In this document: positions 8,745-16,691 of the stretch, piece after piece
How the letters are laid out: every line of letters begins with the position of its first letter
How positions within the stretch are numbered: the first letter of the stretch is position 1
Assembly: GCF_000308815.1 (NCBI RefSeq)
Contig: NZ_BAFX01000058.1
Coordinates: 1 to 46,717, forward strand
Length of the DNA: 46,717 nt
Reading direction: 5' to 3'
From: Nocardia concava NBRC 100430
GTDB taxonomy: Bacteria; Actinomycetota; Actinomycetes; Mycobacteriales; Mycobacteriaceae
Notes under the pieces: model-generated
The model's input: only the letters and a program-made list of their open reading frames with translations
What the model was told of the DNA's origin: nothing
The model's database searches: none
Position numbers and translations under genes: made by a program

Positions 8745-8776
8745 CCCGTGCCCGCTGCGAGGGCAGCGGGCACGGG
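8745..8776. terminator. Second strong hairpin behind ctaF
   Basis: A perfect 14-bp stem (CCCGTGCCCGCTGC / GCAGCGGGCACGGG) with a 4-base loop lies 9 bp beyond the ctaF terminator. There is no T-run; it probably backs up termination. The rest of 8690-9037 holds only the repeat at 8951. Confidence 0.55.
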
Positions 8777-8950
8777 CTGGCGGGAGGGGTGGGGGATCAG
8801 CGCCTCCGGAGGTCCGGATCGCCGAACCCGCTGCCGCGCATCACCGGCCGACGGTCCGGCCGGGAATGATCCTGTGGGGGAGGGGGTTTCGAAAGGTGGG
8901 CCGTCCGAACGTCCTCCGGGCGGCCCACCTTCCCCTCATCGGATACCGCG

Positions 8951-9027
8951 CGTCATTCCGGCGCGCTTTTGGCCGGAATCCACTCTGCCCCGCTGTGGAT
9001 CCCGGCCAACAGCATGCCGGGATGACG
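8951..9027. repeat. Palindromic dispersed repeat, family A, copy 1
   Basis: This 77-bp element begins CGTCATTCCGGCG and ends GCCGGGATGACG. An inner pair of arms, TTTTGGCCGGAATCCAC and GTGGATCCCGGCCAA, lets the whole unit fold as one long hairpin. Copy 2, at 45021-45095, is nearly identical in both arms and differs in the loop. It lies between convergent ctaF and the SDR gene, 11 bp from the SDR stop codon. Confidence 0.85.
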
Positions 9028-9037
9028 GGGTGGATGC

Positions 9038-9856
9038 TCAGATGCCCAGAGCGTGCTTGAGGCGCGTGGTGCGGGGAGCCATGGTGGCCAAGCCGAGGAG
9101 GGCGCGGGGGAAGCGGGGCTGGACTTGAGCGGGCCGGGTGCGGATGGCCGTTTCGATCCAGCGGGCGGCCTCGGCGGGGTCGAGGGTGGGGGATTCGGTT
9201 CGGTACGTGGGTGATTCGGCGTCGAGTTTGAAGGCCGGGTATTGGACCGTGGTGACGTGGATGCCGCGCGGGGAGAGCTCCGCGTCGGCGCATTGGCCGA
9301 AGGTGGTCCAGGCGGCCTGGGCGGCCGCGTAGGAGGCGAAATTGGGGGCCGCGCCGGTGGCCGCGCTCCAGGGGCCGACATTGACGACGTGGCCCGCGCC
9401 GCCGGCGAGCATGGCGGGGAGCAGGCCCAGGGTCAGGCGCAGCGGGCCGAAGTAGTAGGCCGACATCATGCGCTGGTAGTCGCGGAAACGGTCCAGCGAC
9501 TGCAGGACCGGACGGCGGGTGGGGCGGCCGGTGTTGTTGACCAGCACGTCGATGGCGTCGAATTCGGTGAGCAGCCATTCGACCAGCTGATCCACATCGC
9601 CGAGGGCGGAGATGTCGCAGCGGAACCAGTGCGCGCGACCCCCGGCCTCGATGATGGTGGCGCACTCCTCGACCAGCTGAGAGCCGTTGCGCGCGATCAG
9701 GATTACCTCGGCGCCGTGAAACCCCAGTAGTCGCGCGGTTTCCCGCCCGATATCGGAGGTGGCGTCGGTGACGACAATGCGTTTGCCCGATATCGGTAGT
9801 TCCCCCGCGAGGGATCCGGCGGAGCGGGGGCGGCGGGCAGCACGGAATTCGATCAT
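9038..9856 (-). CDS. SDR-fold protein with degenerate cofactor and active sites
   Basis: This is a 272-residue Rossmann-fold protein of the short-chain dehydrogenase family. The fold is clear: beta-alpha-beta start KRIVVTDATSDIGRETARLL, then DVLVNNTG, then VVNVGPWSAATGA. However, the glycine motif TGxxxGIG reads TDATSDIG (two Gly to Asp), the catalytic YxxxK reads YAAAQ, and the usual Ser before it is replaced (NVGP). It is therefore unlikely to be a normal NAD(P)H oxidoreductase. ATG 9856 is chosen because AAGG lies upstream; 9889 is an in-frame alternative. It lies downstream of the FAD oxidase gene on the same strand, 166 bp apart. Confidence 0.8.
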   Translation of the reverse strand: MIEFRAARRPRSAGSLAGELPISGKRIVVTDATSDIGRETARLLGFHGAEVILIARNGSQLVEECATIIEAGGRAHWFRCDISALGDVDQLVEWLLTEFDAIDVLVNNTGRPTRRPVLQSLDRFRDYQRMMSAYYFGPLRLTLGLLPAMLAGGAGHVVNVGPWSAATGAAPNFASYAAAQAAWTTFGQCADAELSPRGIHVTTVQYPAFKLDAESPTYRTESPTLDPAEAARWIETAIRTRPAQVQPRFPRALLGLATMAPRTTRLKHALGI

Positions 9857-10022
9857 GGGACAGGCAACCTTCATCTGAGGATTGAGCATGAACCATGCAT
9901 CAGTGCCCCGCCGACAGCACCGATACCGCCGCGCCGCCAGTGCTGTTCGAGTCGAGAAGCCGTGCTGTTGGAGAAGAGAACTCGGCTGCTAACCGATAGC
10001 TGGCAGTGCGGCGGAACACATT

Positions 10023-11282
10023 CTATTCGGTCGGGTCATAACGCCGGGCGCGTTCGGCGAGACAGATCTCGTCGATTCCGGAAACGATGTCGCGCAACAG
10101 TTCCGAGGGCAGCGCGGCCGGCCGCAAACGACAGGTGAACGTGATGAAGCCGTGGTCCTCGTCATCGAGTTCGCGCAGGTAGCGGGACCGAACGCCATAG
10201 GTCATGGCCGAGATGACGGTGAAGCAGCCGGTCCGCTCGCGGTGTCCGGCGAACAGGTCGTGCAGGCCGTGGAACACCCGGGCATAGTTCGACAACGGGG
10301 CGAAAACGGACACGCGGTAGGCCGGTCCGCGCTCCGAGGAGGAGATGACGGTATCGGCCAGGTACTCCGCATCGCGCAGGGTCAGCACCTTCGGAGCGAA
10401 CATGAGCGCGCCCGCGGCGGCATTGCGGACGGGCATGCCCGCGCGGCCGCCCGCCGACGCGGCGATGGCGCCCAGCGACTTTCGGGCGCGGGCGCCGACC
10501 TCGCGGCGGGCGCGCAGCGAGAGGTTGGGGGTGGTGGGGTGCAGGCTCGACCACTGGCCGAAGCGCACGGTGCCCAGCTGCACGGTGCCGGTACCGACCG
10601 GTCGGGCCACCTTCAGGGGTGCGGTGTCGACCCAGCGGCCCACCTGCAGCAGCGAGTCGCCCGGCGACTGAATCTCCTTGTAGGAGTGCTCCACCCAGGT
10701 GTCGAAGTCCAGGAAGCGGTGCGCGTCGGTGGTGAGCCAGGTGCGGTCCTTGTCGATGCCGGTCACCTCGAGCGTCAGCGCGGTGATGATCCCGGTGCGC
10801 CCGCCGCCGCCCAGGATCCGGCGGAAGCGCTCGGCGTGATGGGTGCGCCCGCAGGTGCCGAATCGCCCGTCCTGATCGACGTATTCGAGCTCGACCACAT
10901 TGTCGCTGAACATGCCGTAGCGGTGCGACGCCGCCGACAGCCCGCCCACCGCCGCGAATCCGCCCGCTGTGATGTCCCGGTGGTCGCCGACGATGGGCAG
11001 CCCGAGCCCGTGCGCGCCGAGGGTCCGGTCGATGTCGTAGAGGCGCGCCCCCGCCTGCACCCGCACCGTCCGGGCATCCGCGTCCACCACCTGCACCCGG
11101 TTCATCTTGCGCAGGCTCAGCACGCTGCCCTGATCCGGCAGCCCGAACTCCTCGTCCGGCCGTTCCCCACCCCGGATGATCAGCGGTTTCGTGGAACGTC
11201 GCGAATCCCGAACGGTCCGAACCACATCCGCGGTGTCGCGGGGCAGATATTCGTCGGGGTGGGTGGAGACGGGCGTGCTCAT
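10023..11282 (-). CDS. FAD-binding oxidoreductase, VAO/PCMH fold
   Basis: This is a flavoprotein of about 419 residues. The N-terminal FAD_binding_4 domain is recognisable from IIRGGERPDEEFG, the strand VVDADARTVRVQAGARLYDID, and the motif GDHRDITAGGFAAVGGLSAAS followed by GMFSDNVVELEYVDQDG. The rest is less conserved and gives no substrate; sugar-lactone or lignostilbene-type oxidases share this layout. No bicovalent His/Cys pair is evident. The start ATG 11282 is preferred over 11312 and 11300, which add residues with no similarity, although no strong ribosome binding site supports any of them. It is divergent from the DUF1444-like gene and upstream of the degenerate SDR. Confidence 0.85.
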   Translation of the reverse strand: MSTPVSTHPDEYLPRDTADVVRTVRDSRRSTKPLIIRGGERPDEEFGLPDQGSVLSLRKMNRVQVVDADARTVRVQAGARLYDIDRTLGAHGLGLPIVGDHRDITAGGFAAVGGLSAASHRYGMFSDNVVELEYVDQDGRFGTCGRTHHAERFRRILGGGGRTGIITALTLEVTGIDKDRTWLTTDAHRFLDFDTWVEHSYKEIQSPGDSLLQVGRWVDTAPLKVARPVGTGTVQLGTVRFGQWSSLHPTTPNLSLRARREVGARARKSLGAIAASAGGRAGMPVRNAAAGALMFAPKVLTLRDAEYLADTVISSSERGPAYRVSVFAPLSNYARVFHGLHDLFAGHRERTGCFTVISAMTYGVRSRYLRELDDEDHGFITFTCRLRPAALPSELLRDIVSGIDEICLAERARRYDPTE

Positions 11283-11449
11283 GGCGCTACAGCTAACCAT
11301 AGTCACGCGCATTGTGCTCGTACTTGGACAGCCGTCTCATTGGGCACCGTGTGGACACCGTGTGAACAGCGTGTTTTCGGTTGTGGCGCATGGGTTCCCT
11401 GGGAATTTGCGGGCGACGATTGTCACCGGTCGGGCGTAGAGTCCGCGCC

Positions 11450-12646
11450 ATGAGTTTCCTGGGCGGGGTGTTCGGGTCGGGGCGAAATCGGTTCGGCAAG
11501 AAGGTGTTGGAACAGGTGCTGGGGTACGACGCCGTGGAGTCCGCGCGATTCGATGCCGAGGCGTATGAGATCGCGTACCTGCTGAAGAACGGGTATGCGG
11601 CGAAGCTGAACCTGGACACGCTGTATCGGCGGTTCGACGGGAAGATCGGTGCGGGGTTGTTCGAGGCCGTCGACGCATTGTTGTTGCCGCCGGACGCGCC
11701 CGCCGGGTGGGAGCAGGTGGCGCCCAGACTGCGGCCAGTGCTGCGCAAGGCCGGGTACGGGGCGACGAAGCTCGACGGGGTCGACGGGCGCGATCTGGTG
11801 CTGGCGCGGCCCGCTCTGCCGTATCTGTCGGAATTGGTGGTCATCGATCTGCCCAGCACCGTGCAATTCGTGACCAGGCGGGATCTTTCGCGCTGGGGCG
11901 TGGACGCTGAGACGGTGTACTCCATCGCGCACGCCAACCTCGCCGAGCTTGCCATGAACACCATGGACGCGTTCGAGCCGGTGAACGGGGTGCGGGTGCT
12001 GGAGTTCGCCGATGACGACGGGGAGAGCTACGTCGGGTCGCTGCCGCTGATGGCGGGGTGGCTGGCGGGCGCGGCGGTTCGAAGTGGAACGCGCCCATTG
12101 CTTTTCCTACCCGGGCACCTGGGCATGTTCGTGGTGCTCGGTGCGACCCCCGAGATACTGGTGCAGCTCATGCACCTGGCCGAGGAGCGGTACGAGGCGG
12201 CGCTGCGGCCGCTGTCCACCGTTCCCTACACCATCGACGACGACGGGGAACTCGTCCCGTACCAGGTCGATTCGGACCATCCGGCCTACACCGCGGTCCG
12301 CCACGCCGAAATCCAGCTGGCCGTCAGCGCCTACCGCGCGCAGACCGAGCGGCTGCGCGCCGAACGCGAGGACGAGACCGGCATCCCGGAGCTCCTACAC
12401 CTCCGCAACCCCGACGGCACCGAGACCACCATGACCTCCTGGCCCGACGGCACCCCCAACCTCCTACCCCGGGCCCACTACATCTGCTTCGTCGCCCACG
12501 ACGGCGACGTCTTCCGAGTCGCCTGGGACCACGTCACCCGCCTCGTCCCCCTCGACCCCGCCCCCGACTACGACCCACCCCGCTACCGAGTCCACGACCA
12601 CCCACCCGCCGAAATCATGAACCAGCTCCGCGCCCTGTCGAGTTGA
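11450..12646 (+). CDS. DUF1444 (YtpQ)-like protein of unknown function
   Basis: This is a 398-residue soluble protein. The central part PYLSELVVIDLPSTVQFV, then DLSRWGVDAETVYSIAHANL, and later SLPLMAGWLAGAAVRSG and GMFVVLGATPEILVQLMHLAEERYE resemble the DUF1444 family, whose function is unknown; the assignment is from pattern memory. No signal peptide or membrane span is present. ATG 11450 starts MSFLGGVFGSGRNRFGKKVL; upstream in-frame codons belong to the leader. Base use changes from G-rich codons at the 5' end to C-rich codons at the 3' end. Confidence 0.75.
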   Translation: MSFLGGVFGSGRNRFGKKVLEQVLGYDAVESARFDAEAYEIAYLLKNGYAAKLNLDTLYRRFDGKIGAGLFEAVDALLLPPDAPAGWEQVAPRLRPVLRKAGYGATKLDGVDGRDLVLARPALPYLSELVVIDLPSTVQFVTRRDLSRWGVDAETVYSIAHANLAELAMNTMDAFEPVNGVRVLEFADDDGESYVGSLPLMAGWLAGAAVRSGTRPLLFLPGHLGMFVVLGATPEILVQLMHLAEERYEAALRPLSTVPYTIDDDGELVPYQVDSDHPAYTAVRHAEIQLAVSAYRAQTERLRAEREDETGIPELLHLRNPDGTETTMTSWPDGTPNLLPRAHYICFVAHDGDVFRVAWDHVTRLVPLDPAPDYDPPRYRVHDHPPAEIMNQLRALSS

Positions 12647-12756
12647 TCACTGCCACCGACGAAGTCGGCCGAGGCTCCGATCCGGCGAGGTCAGAGAATC
12701 GCGCCGAAATTGGCCGCGTTGCGCGATATGGCGGCGGCCTCGCGCGATTGTCGCGT

Positions 12757-12864
12757 GGTGTGGCGGAATGCCGGGCTAGCGAGGTTGCGACAGGTGCGGC
12801 GGAATGCGGGGCTCGCGACGTTGCGATGGGTGCGGCGGAGGGCGGGCTCGTGCGAAGTTTGGCG
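12757..12864. repeat. Three imperfect 36-bp tandem repeats
   Basis: Units begin GGTGTGGCGG at 12757, GGTGCGGCGG at 12793 and GGTGCGGCGG at 12829. Units 1 and 2 agree at about 30 of 36 positions; unit 3 is more diverged. The 305-bp gap 12647-12951 holds nothing else I recognise. Because the period is 36, both strands read as 12-residue repeats (for example VRRNAGLATLRW on plus, RRTHRNVASPAF on minus), but no start or ribosome binding site supports a gene. Confidence 0.7.
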
Positions 12865-12951
12865 CGAGTTGTACGGTGTGGCGGCGCGTCGGGGCGGCGT
12901 GGCGGGATAAGGACGCGACCTTGTCATCTGGGTCGGCTAGGGTCTGGCGAC

Positions 12952-13507
12952 GTGGACAGGGCGCAGCTGACAGCTGAGATGGCGGACGGGGCTAGACCGG
13001 AGTTTCTGTTCTTCTGGGGTCATACGCGCACCCCGGGTCACGAGGTGGGCAAGTGGGTGCTCAGCCAGTGGTGGCCGGTCGAATTCACTGTCGACGGTCA
13101 GACCTACCGCAGCGCCGAGCATTTCATGATGGCCGAGAAGGCCCGCCTCTTCGGTGACGAGCCCATGCGCACCCGTGTCCTCGCCGCCGACACCCCCGCC
13201 GATGCGAAACGCCTGGGCCGCGCCATCTCCGGCTTCGACCAGGACACCTGGGAAGCCCACCGCTTCGACATCGTCCTGCGCGGCTCCATCGCCAAATTCG
13301 GCCAGCACGACGTACTCCGCGACTTCCTCCTCGCCACCGCCGACAAGATCCTCGTCGAAGCCGCCCCCCCGCGACACCATCTGGGGCATCGGCCTCGGCG
13401 CCGAAAACCCCGCCGCCGCCGACCCTTCCCAATGGCGAGGCGAAAACCTCCTCGGCTTCGCCCTCATGGAAGCCCGCCACGCCCTCTCTCCCGCCCGCCA
13501 CTCCTAG
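12952..13507 (+). pseudogene. NADAR (YbiA-like) family protein, frameshifted in a C7 run
   Basis: The product belongs to the NADAR/YbiA family of putative N-glycosidases acting on ADP-ribose or riboflavin-pathway intermediates. GTG 12952 has AGGG 10 bp upstream. Recognisable parts are FLFFWGH, LSQWWPVEFTVDGQTYRSAEHFMMAEKA, AKRLGRAISGFD, WEAHRFDIV, and AKFGQHDVLRDFLLATADKILVEA. After that, a run of seven C (13364-13370) shifts the frame. With six C the protein continues PRDTIWGIGLGAENPAAADPSQWRGENLLGFALMEAR, the normal family ending, and stops at 13507 (184 residues). The 556-nt span is one base over a multiple of three, consistent with a single insertion. As read, translation enters a basic frame and ends at 13524. 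A sequencing error is possible. Confidence 0.85.
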
Positions 13508-13677
13508 CCCGCAGCGATTCGTAGGGCCCCGCCTGCCGCCCTAGCCCGCGGCGAATCCATGGCGCGCTATCTGCCACTGCTAACCACTGCGATTCCTAGG
13601 GCCCTGTCGCCAGGGCCGGTGCCCAGAGGCCGCTCGCCCAGCCCGCACCGCCCAGCGGGGCACCCGCGCGGTCTCGT

Positions 13678-13743
13678 CAAGATCAGGGAGCTGTCAGTGC
13701 GGTGATTCGGGCAAAAATTCACGCTGACAGCTCCCTGATCTTG
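13678..13743. repeat. Long palindromic element with 19-bp perfect arms
   Basis: The left arm CAAGATCAGGGAGCTGTCA (13678-13696) is exactly complementary to TGACAGCTCCCTGATCTTG (13725-13743); 28 bp separate them, including a partly complementary GCGGTGA / TTCACGC. It lies between the NADAR gene and the Nudix gene, both on the plus strand. It may be a terminator or a mobile palindromic unit; no second copy is in this window. Confidence 0.75.
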
Positions 13744-13777
13744 GTCGATCGTGGGGTGAGTGGGGCAGGATCGGGGC

Positions 13778-14320
13778 ATGGAGACGGTCGGGAGTCGGGA
13801 GATCTACTCGAATCGGTGGATCACGCTGCGGGAGGACGTGGTTCGGCAGGGGGATGGGGAGGAGTCGATATACGCCTTCATTCGGAAGGCGGACTTCGCG
13901 GTGGTGATTCCGTGGGATGGGGAGCGGTTTCATCTGGTTGAGCAGTATCGGTATCCGCTGGGGCGGCGGTGCTGGGAGTTTCCGGGCGGGGCCGTCGCGG
14001 GGGAGGAGTTCGATCCGATCGCGGTGGCTCGGCAGGAACTGCGGGAGGAGACCGGGCTGCGGGCGGAGCGGCTGACCCTGCTGGGGAAGGTGTCGCCGGC
14101 ACCGGCGACCAGCACGCAATACGGTCACGTCGTGCTTGCCACCGGATTGACCGAAGGTGCGCATGAGCGGGAGTGGTCCGAGCGGGATATGGAATCCGCC
14201 TGGTTCTCACGGGATCAGCTCGAGGACATGATCACCGAGGGCGTGATCGTCGATGCCCAGTCGATCGCCGCGTACTCACTCCTGCTGCTGCGCGAGCGGC
14301 GCACCGGAGTACTGGCCTAG
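13778..14320 (+). CDS. Nudix hydrolase, ADP-ribose pyrophosphatase-like
   Basis: This is a 180-residue Nudix protein that should hydrolyse a nucleoside diphosphate linked to another group, by family most like ADP-ribose or sugar-nucleotide pyrophosphatases. ATG 13778 has AGGA 9 bp upstream. The sequence reads IYSNRWITLREDVV, then EQYRYPLGRRCWEFPGGAV, then the Nudix box region GEEFDPIAVARQELREETGL. The box is one residue longer than the strict consensus and has Gln where Arg is usual, while the metal-binding EE pair is present. Codons at the 5' end are G-rich. It converges on the SRPBCC gene. Confidence 0.88.
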   Translation: METVGSREIYSNRWITLREDVVRQGDGEESIYAFIRKADFAVVIPWDGERFHLVEQYRYPLGRRCWEFPGGAVAGEEFDPIAVARQELREETGLRAERLTLLGKVSPAPATSTQYGHVVLATGLTEGAHEREWSERDMESAWFSRDQLEDMITEGVIVDAQSIAAYSLLLLRERRTGVLA

Positions 14321-14353
14321 CCCTGGGGTTTGGGCCGGCTCAAGGGGTTTGGG

Positions 14354-14770
14354 CTAGCCCTGGGCGTGTTTGATGAGGCCGGCGACCACCTCGGGGAAAT
14401 CCGCGGTGATCTGGGGGCCGATCTCGGGGCCGAGGGTGTCGGCCGCGGGGCCGGTGATCTCGGTGCGGTAGACGACCCGCGTGGCACCGGAAGGCAGGGC
14501 GTCCAGTCGATGCTGGGTGAGGACCTCGAGGCCGTCGCCGACGAACAGGTCGCTCCACAGTTCGCCGTCGATGATCTCGACGAAGCGGAGTTCTACGGTG
14601 TCACCGTCCGGCGACGTCATCCGGAAGGTGGTGCCGGGCGCGAAAGGCCCGTCCAGCTCGAAGGATTCGATGCCGGGATTCCATTCGGGCCAGCGATTCG
14701 GGTCGGACCAGCTGCGCCACAGGGCTTCTCGGGGGACGGTGGTTTCGGCACTGTGTTCGTACTGCCACAT
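14354..14770 (-). CDS. SRPBCC (polyketide cyclase/START-like) family protein
   Basis: This is a 138-residue helix-grip protein. The start MWQYEHSAETTVPREALWRSWSDPNRWPEW is the family's opening strand and helix, followed by FELDGPFAPGTTFRMTSPDG and a C-terminal amphipathic helix. Such proteins bind small hydrophobic ligands; the ligand cannot be told. It is separated from the upstream SDR gene on the same strand by a family-B palindromic repeat. Its stop codon is 33 bp from the Nudix stop, and this spacer contains two direct copies of CTAGCCCTGGG. Confidence 0.88.
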   Translation of the reverse strand: MWQYEHSAETTVPREALWRSWSDPNRWPEWNPGIESFELDGPFAPGTTFRMTSPDGDTVELRFVEIIDGELWSDLFVGDGLEVLTQHRLDALPSGATRVVYRTEITGPAADTLGPEIGPQITADFPEVVAGLIKHAQG

Positions 14771-14872
14771 GTCGGGTTGTCCTCGGGTCGAACTGTTCAG
14801 TCGGATTGACGGTTTATCACATTCGAGACCTGTGGCGTGGGGCGATCCGTCGTGGGATGGCTGGTAGGTCGG

Positions 14873-14952
14873 ATGGGCCTATTCCTACATTTTCCGCCGC
14901 CTGCGGGCAGGAAACTGCCTGTGGCGGGCCGAAAATGTAGGCTCAGGCCCAT
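14873..14952. repeat. Palindromic dispersed repeat, family B, copy 1
   Basis: This 80-bp element begins ATGGGCCTATTCCTACATTT and ends in AAAATGTAGGCTCAGGCCCAT-type sequence, so the ends are inverted repeats. Copy 2 (31722-31801) is also 80 bp with the same ends and a diverged centre. It ends 2 bp before the stop codon of the SDR gene. Confidence 0.85.
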
Positions 14953-14954
14953 TC

Positions 14955-15704
14955 TCACCACTCGATGGTCCCGTACTCCTCCTTGCCCCAGATGTGGCCG
15001 TAAAACGTCCCCGTCGGCCCGTCCGCGGGCAGGGTGGCGAGGTGGACGCTGGGTTCCGCGCCCTGCTCCGCGGTGCGGAATCCGCTGTTGCCGTTGAGGT
15101 CGGTGGCGGTGTAGCCGGGGTTGGCGGCGTTCACCTTGATCGGGGTGTCCTTCAGTTCCATCGCGTACAGGACCGTCACCATGTTCACAGCGGTCTTGGA
15201 CGAGGTGTACGGGATCGCCGAAACCATTTGCGACAGTGGGCTGTTGGGGTTCGTGCGCCCGGCCAGCGAGCCGACCTCGCTGGACACGTTCACAATTCGT
15301 CCGGCTTCGGCGCGCCGCAGCAGCGGCAGCAGCGCATTGGTGACGGCCACCAGGCCGAACACATTGGTCTCGTACACCTGCCGCAGCGTGGCGACGGTTC
15401 CCGAAGACGGCTTCCCGTCACCCTCGAGACCGCCACCGATGGCGGCATTGTTGACGAGCACGTCGAGCCGACCGAATTCCGCCTCGATCCGCGCCGCGGC
15501 CCGCCCGACGGATTCCTCGTCACTGACGTCGATCTGGATGAAATGCGCGTCCGCGCCCTCGGCCCGCAGCTTCTCCGCGGCGGCCTGCCCGAGCCCGGGA
15601 TCCCGCGCGCCGACGAGGACGGTCATGCCGCGCGCGCCCAGCTGCCGTGCGGTCTCGAATCCGATGCCCTTGTTGGCTCCGGTGATGAATGCTGTTCTGC
15701 TCAT
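14955..15704 (-). CDS. SDR family oxidoreductase, carbonyl-reductase-like
   Basis: This is a 249-residue NAD(P)-dependent short-chain dehydrogenase. Motifs are complete: TGANKGIGFETARQL, DVLVNNAA, IVNVSSEVGS and YTSSK (catalytic Tyr and Lys). The TGANKGIG form and the short RTNPNSPLSQM insert before the active site match the carbonyl-reductase-like group. ATG 15704 is chosen; the open frame to 15779 would enter the divergent promoter. Only 84 bp separate it from the divergent HTH regulator, a common arrangement in which the regulator controls the SDR. Confidence 0.93.
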   Translation of the reverse strand: MSRTAFITGANKGIGFETARQLGARGMTVLVGARDPGLGQAAAEKLRAEGADAHFIQIDVSDEESVGRAAARIEAEFGRLDVLVNNAAIGGGLEGDGKPSSGTVATLRQVYETNVFGLVAVTNALLPLLRRAEAGRIVNVSSEVGSLAGRTNPNSPLSQMVSAIPYTSSKTAVNMVTVLYAMELKDTPIKVNAANPGYTATDLNGNSGFRTAEQGAEPSVHLATLPADGPTGTFYGHIWGKEEYGTIEW

Positions 15705-15788
15705 GCGAAAAGCATCGCCTCGCTGGGGATTCTGCGGGAGGACCAGGTTGTACCACCCAAAATTCGGGACAGCGGCCACACTGGAGTC

Positions 15789-16607
15789 ATGGCTGACAAG
15801 AACGAACTCGCGGCCTTTTTGAGGGCTCGCCGGAATCGGCTGACACCCGGTGATGTCGGCTTGCCCAATGGACTCAACCGCCGGGCGCCGGGATTGCGTC
15901 GTCAGGAGGTGGCGCAGCTGGCCGGGATCTCGGTGGATTACTACATACGCATGGAACAGGCGCGGGGGTCGAAGCCGTCGCGGCAGGTGCTGGCGGCGTT
16001 GTCGCGGGCGCTCATGCTCACGGTGGACGAGCGGGATTACCTGTTCCGGATGGCGGGGGAGAATCCGCCGGTGGTGACGGGGCCGAATCGTACTGTGCAG
16101 CAGTCGGTTCGGACTATTCTCGATAACCTATCGACGCCCGCTTACGTCGTCGATGCGACTTATGAGGTGCTGGCGTGGAATCGGGCGGCCGGGCCGTTCA
16201 TCGGTGATCTCGACACCGTTCCCGATCATGAACGGAACATGGTGCGCTGGATGTTCCGGGAGGCCGCGGACCATCCGCAATGGTCCGACGCCGATACCCG
16301 GGATTTCGCGCGCGCCATCGTCGCCGATCTGCGCGCCGCCTATGCCCGCTATCCCGGGAATGCGGCGCTGGCGGGCCTGGTGACCGAACTGCTCGGCACC
16401 TCCAAGCGATTCGCCGATATGTGGTCCACCCATGACGTGGAAGTCCGCCGCACCCACCGCAAGCGGATCCGCCATCCCGAATTCGGGCCGCTCGATTTCC
16501 AGTGCCAGGTGCTGCACATTTCCGATACCGACCAGCGGATCATCGTCTATTGCGCGGCCTCACATACGCGCACCGCCAACGTTTTTCACTCCCTCGCGCA
16601 AGGATGA
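15789..16607 (+). CDS. Helix-turn-helix transcriptional regulator with MmyB-like ligand domain
   Basis: This is a 272-residue regulator. The N-terminal XRE-type HTH reads RRNRLTPGDVGLPNGLNRRA then PGLRRQEVAQLAGISVDYYIRMEQAR. The C-terminal MmyB-like (PAS-like) domain begins near residue 105 with TPAYVVDATYEVLAWNRAA and ends YCAASHTRTANVFHSLA. These regulators usually act on a divergent SDR gene, as found here, and sense a small hydrophobic ligand, possibly a fatty acid. A GGTTGTACCACC sequence in the 84-bp shared promoter is a possible operator. The assignment is firm; ligand and site are inference. Confidence 0.93.
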   Translation: MADKNELAAFLRARRNRLTPGDVGLPNGLNRRAPGLRRQEVAQLAGISVDYYIRMEQARGSKPSRQVLAALSRALMLTVDERDYLFRMAGENPPVVTGPNRTVQQSVRTILDNLSTPAYVVDATYEVLAWNRAAGPFIGDLDTVPDHERNMVRWMFREAADHPQWSDADTRDFARAIVADLRAAYARYPGNAALAGLVTELLGTSKRFADMWSTHDVEVRRTHRKRIRHPEFGPLDFQCQVLHISDTDQRIIVYCAASHTRTANVFHSLAQG

Positions 16608-16691
16608 GCGCGGGCCGAACCGCCCCGCCGTAAGCCCACTTGCCGGTAGGCTCACAGCGGAACCCAGTGGGAGGGCAGCGCACTGGACACG

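Noticed and set aside
12691..12927. Small Arg-rich protein on the minus strand
   Set aside because: The frame exists only because the 36-bp repeat is divisible by three; no ribosome binding site or similarity. Kept as a repeat only.
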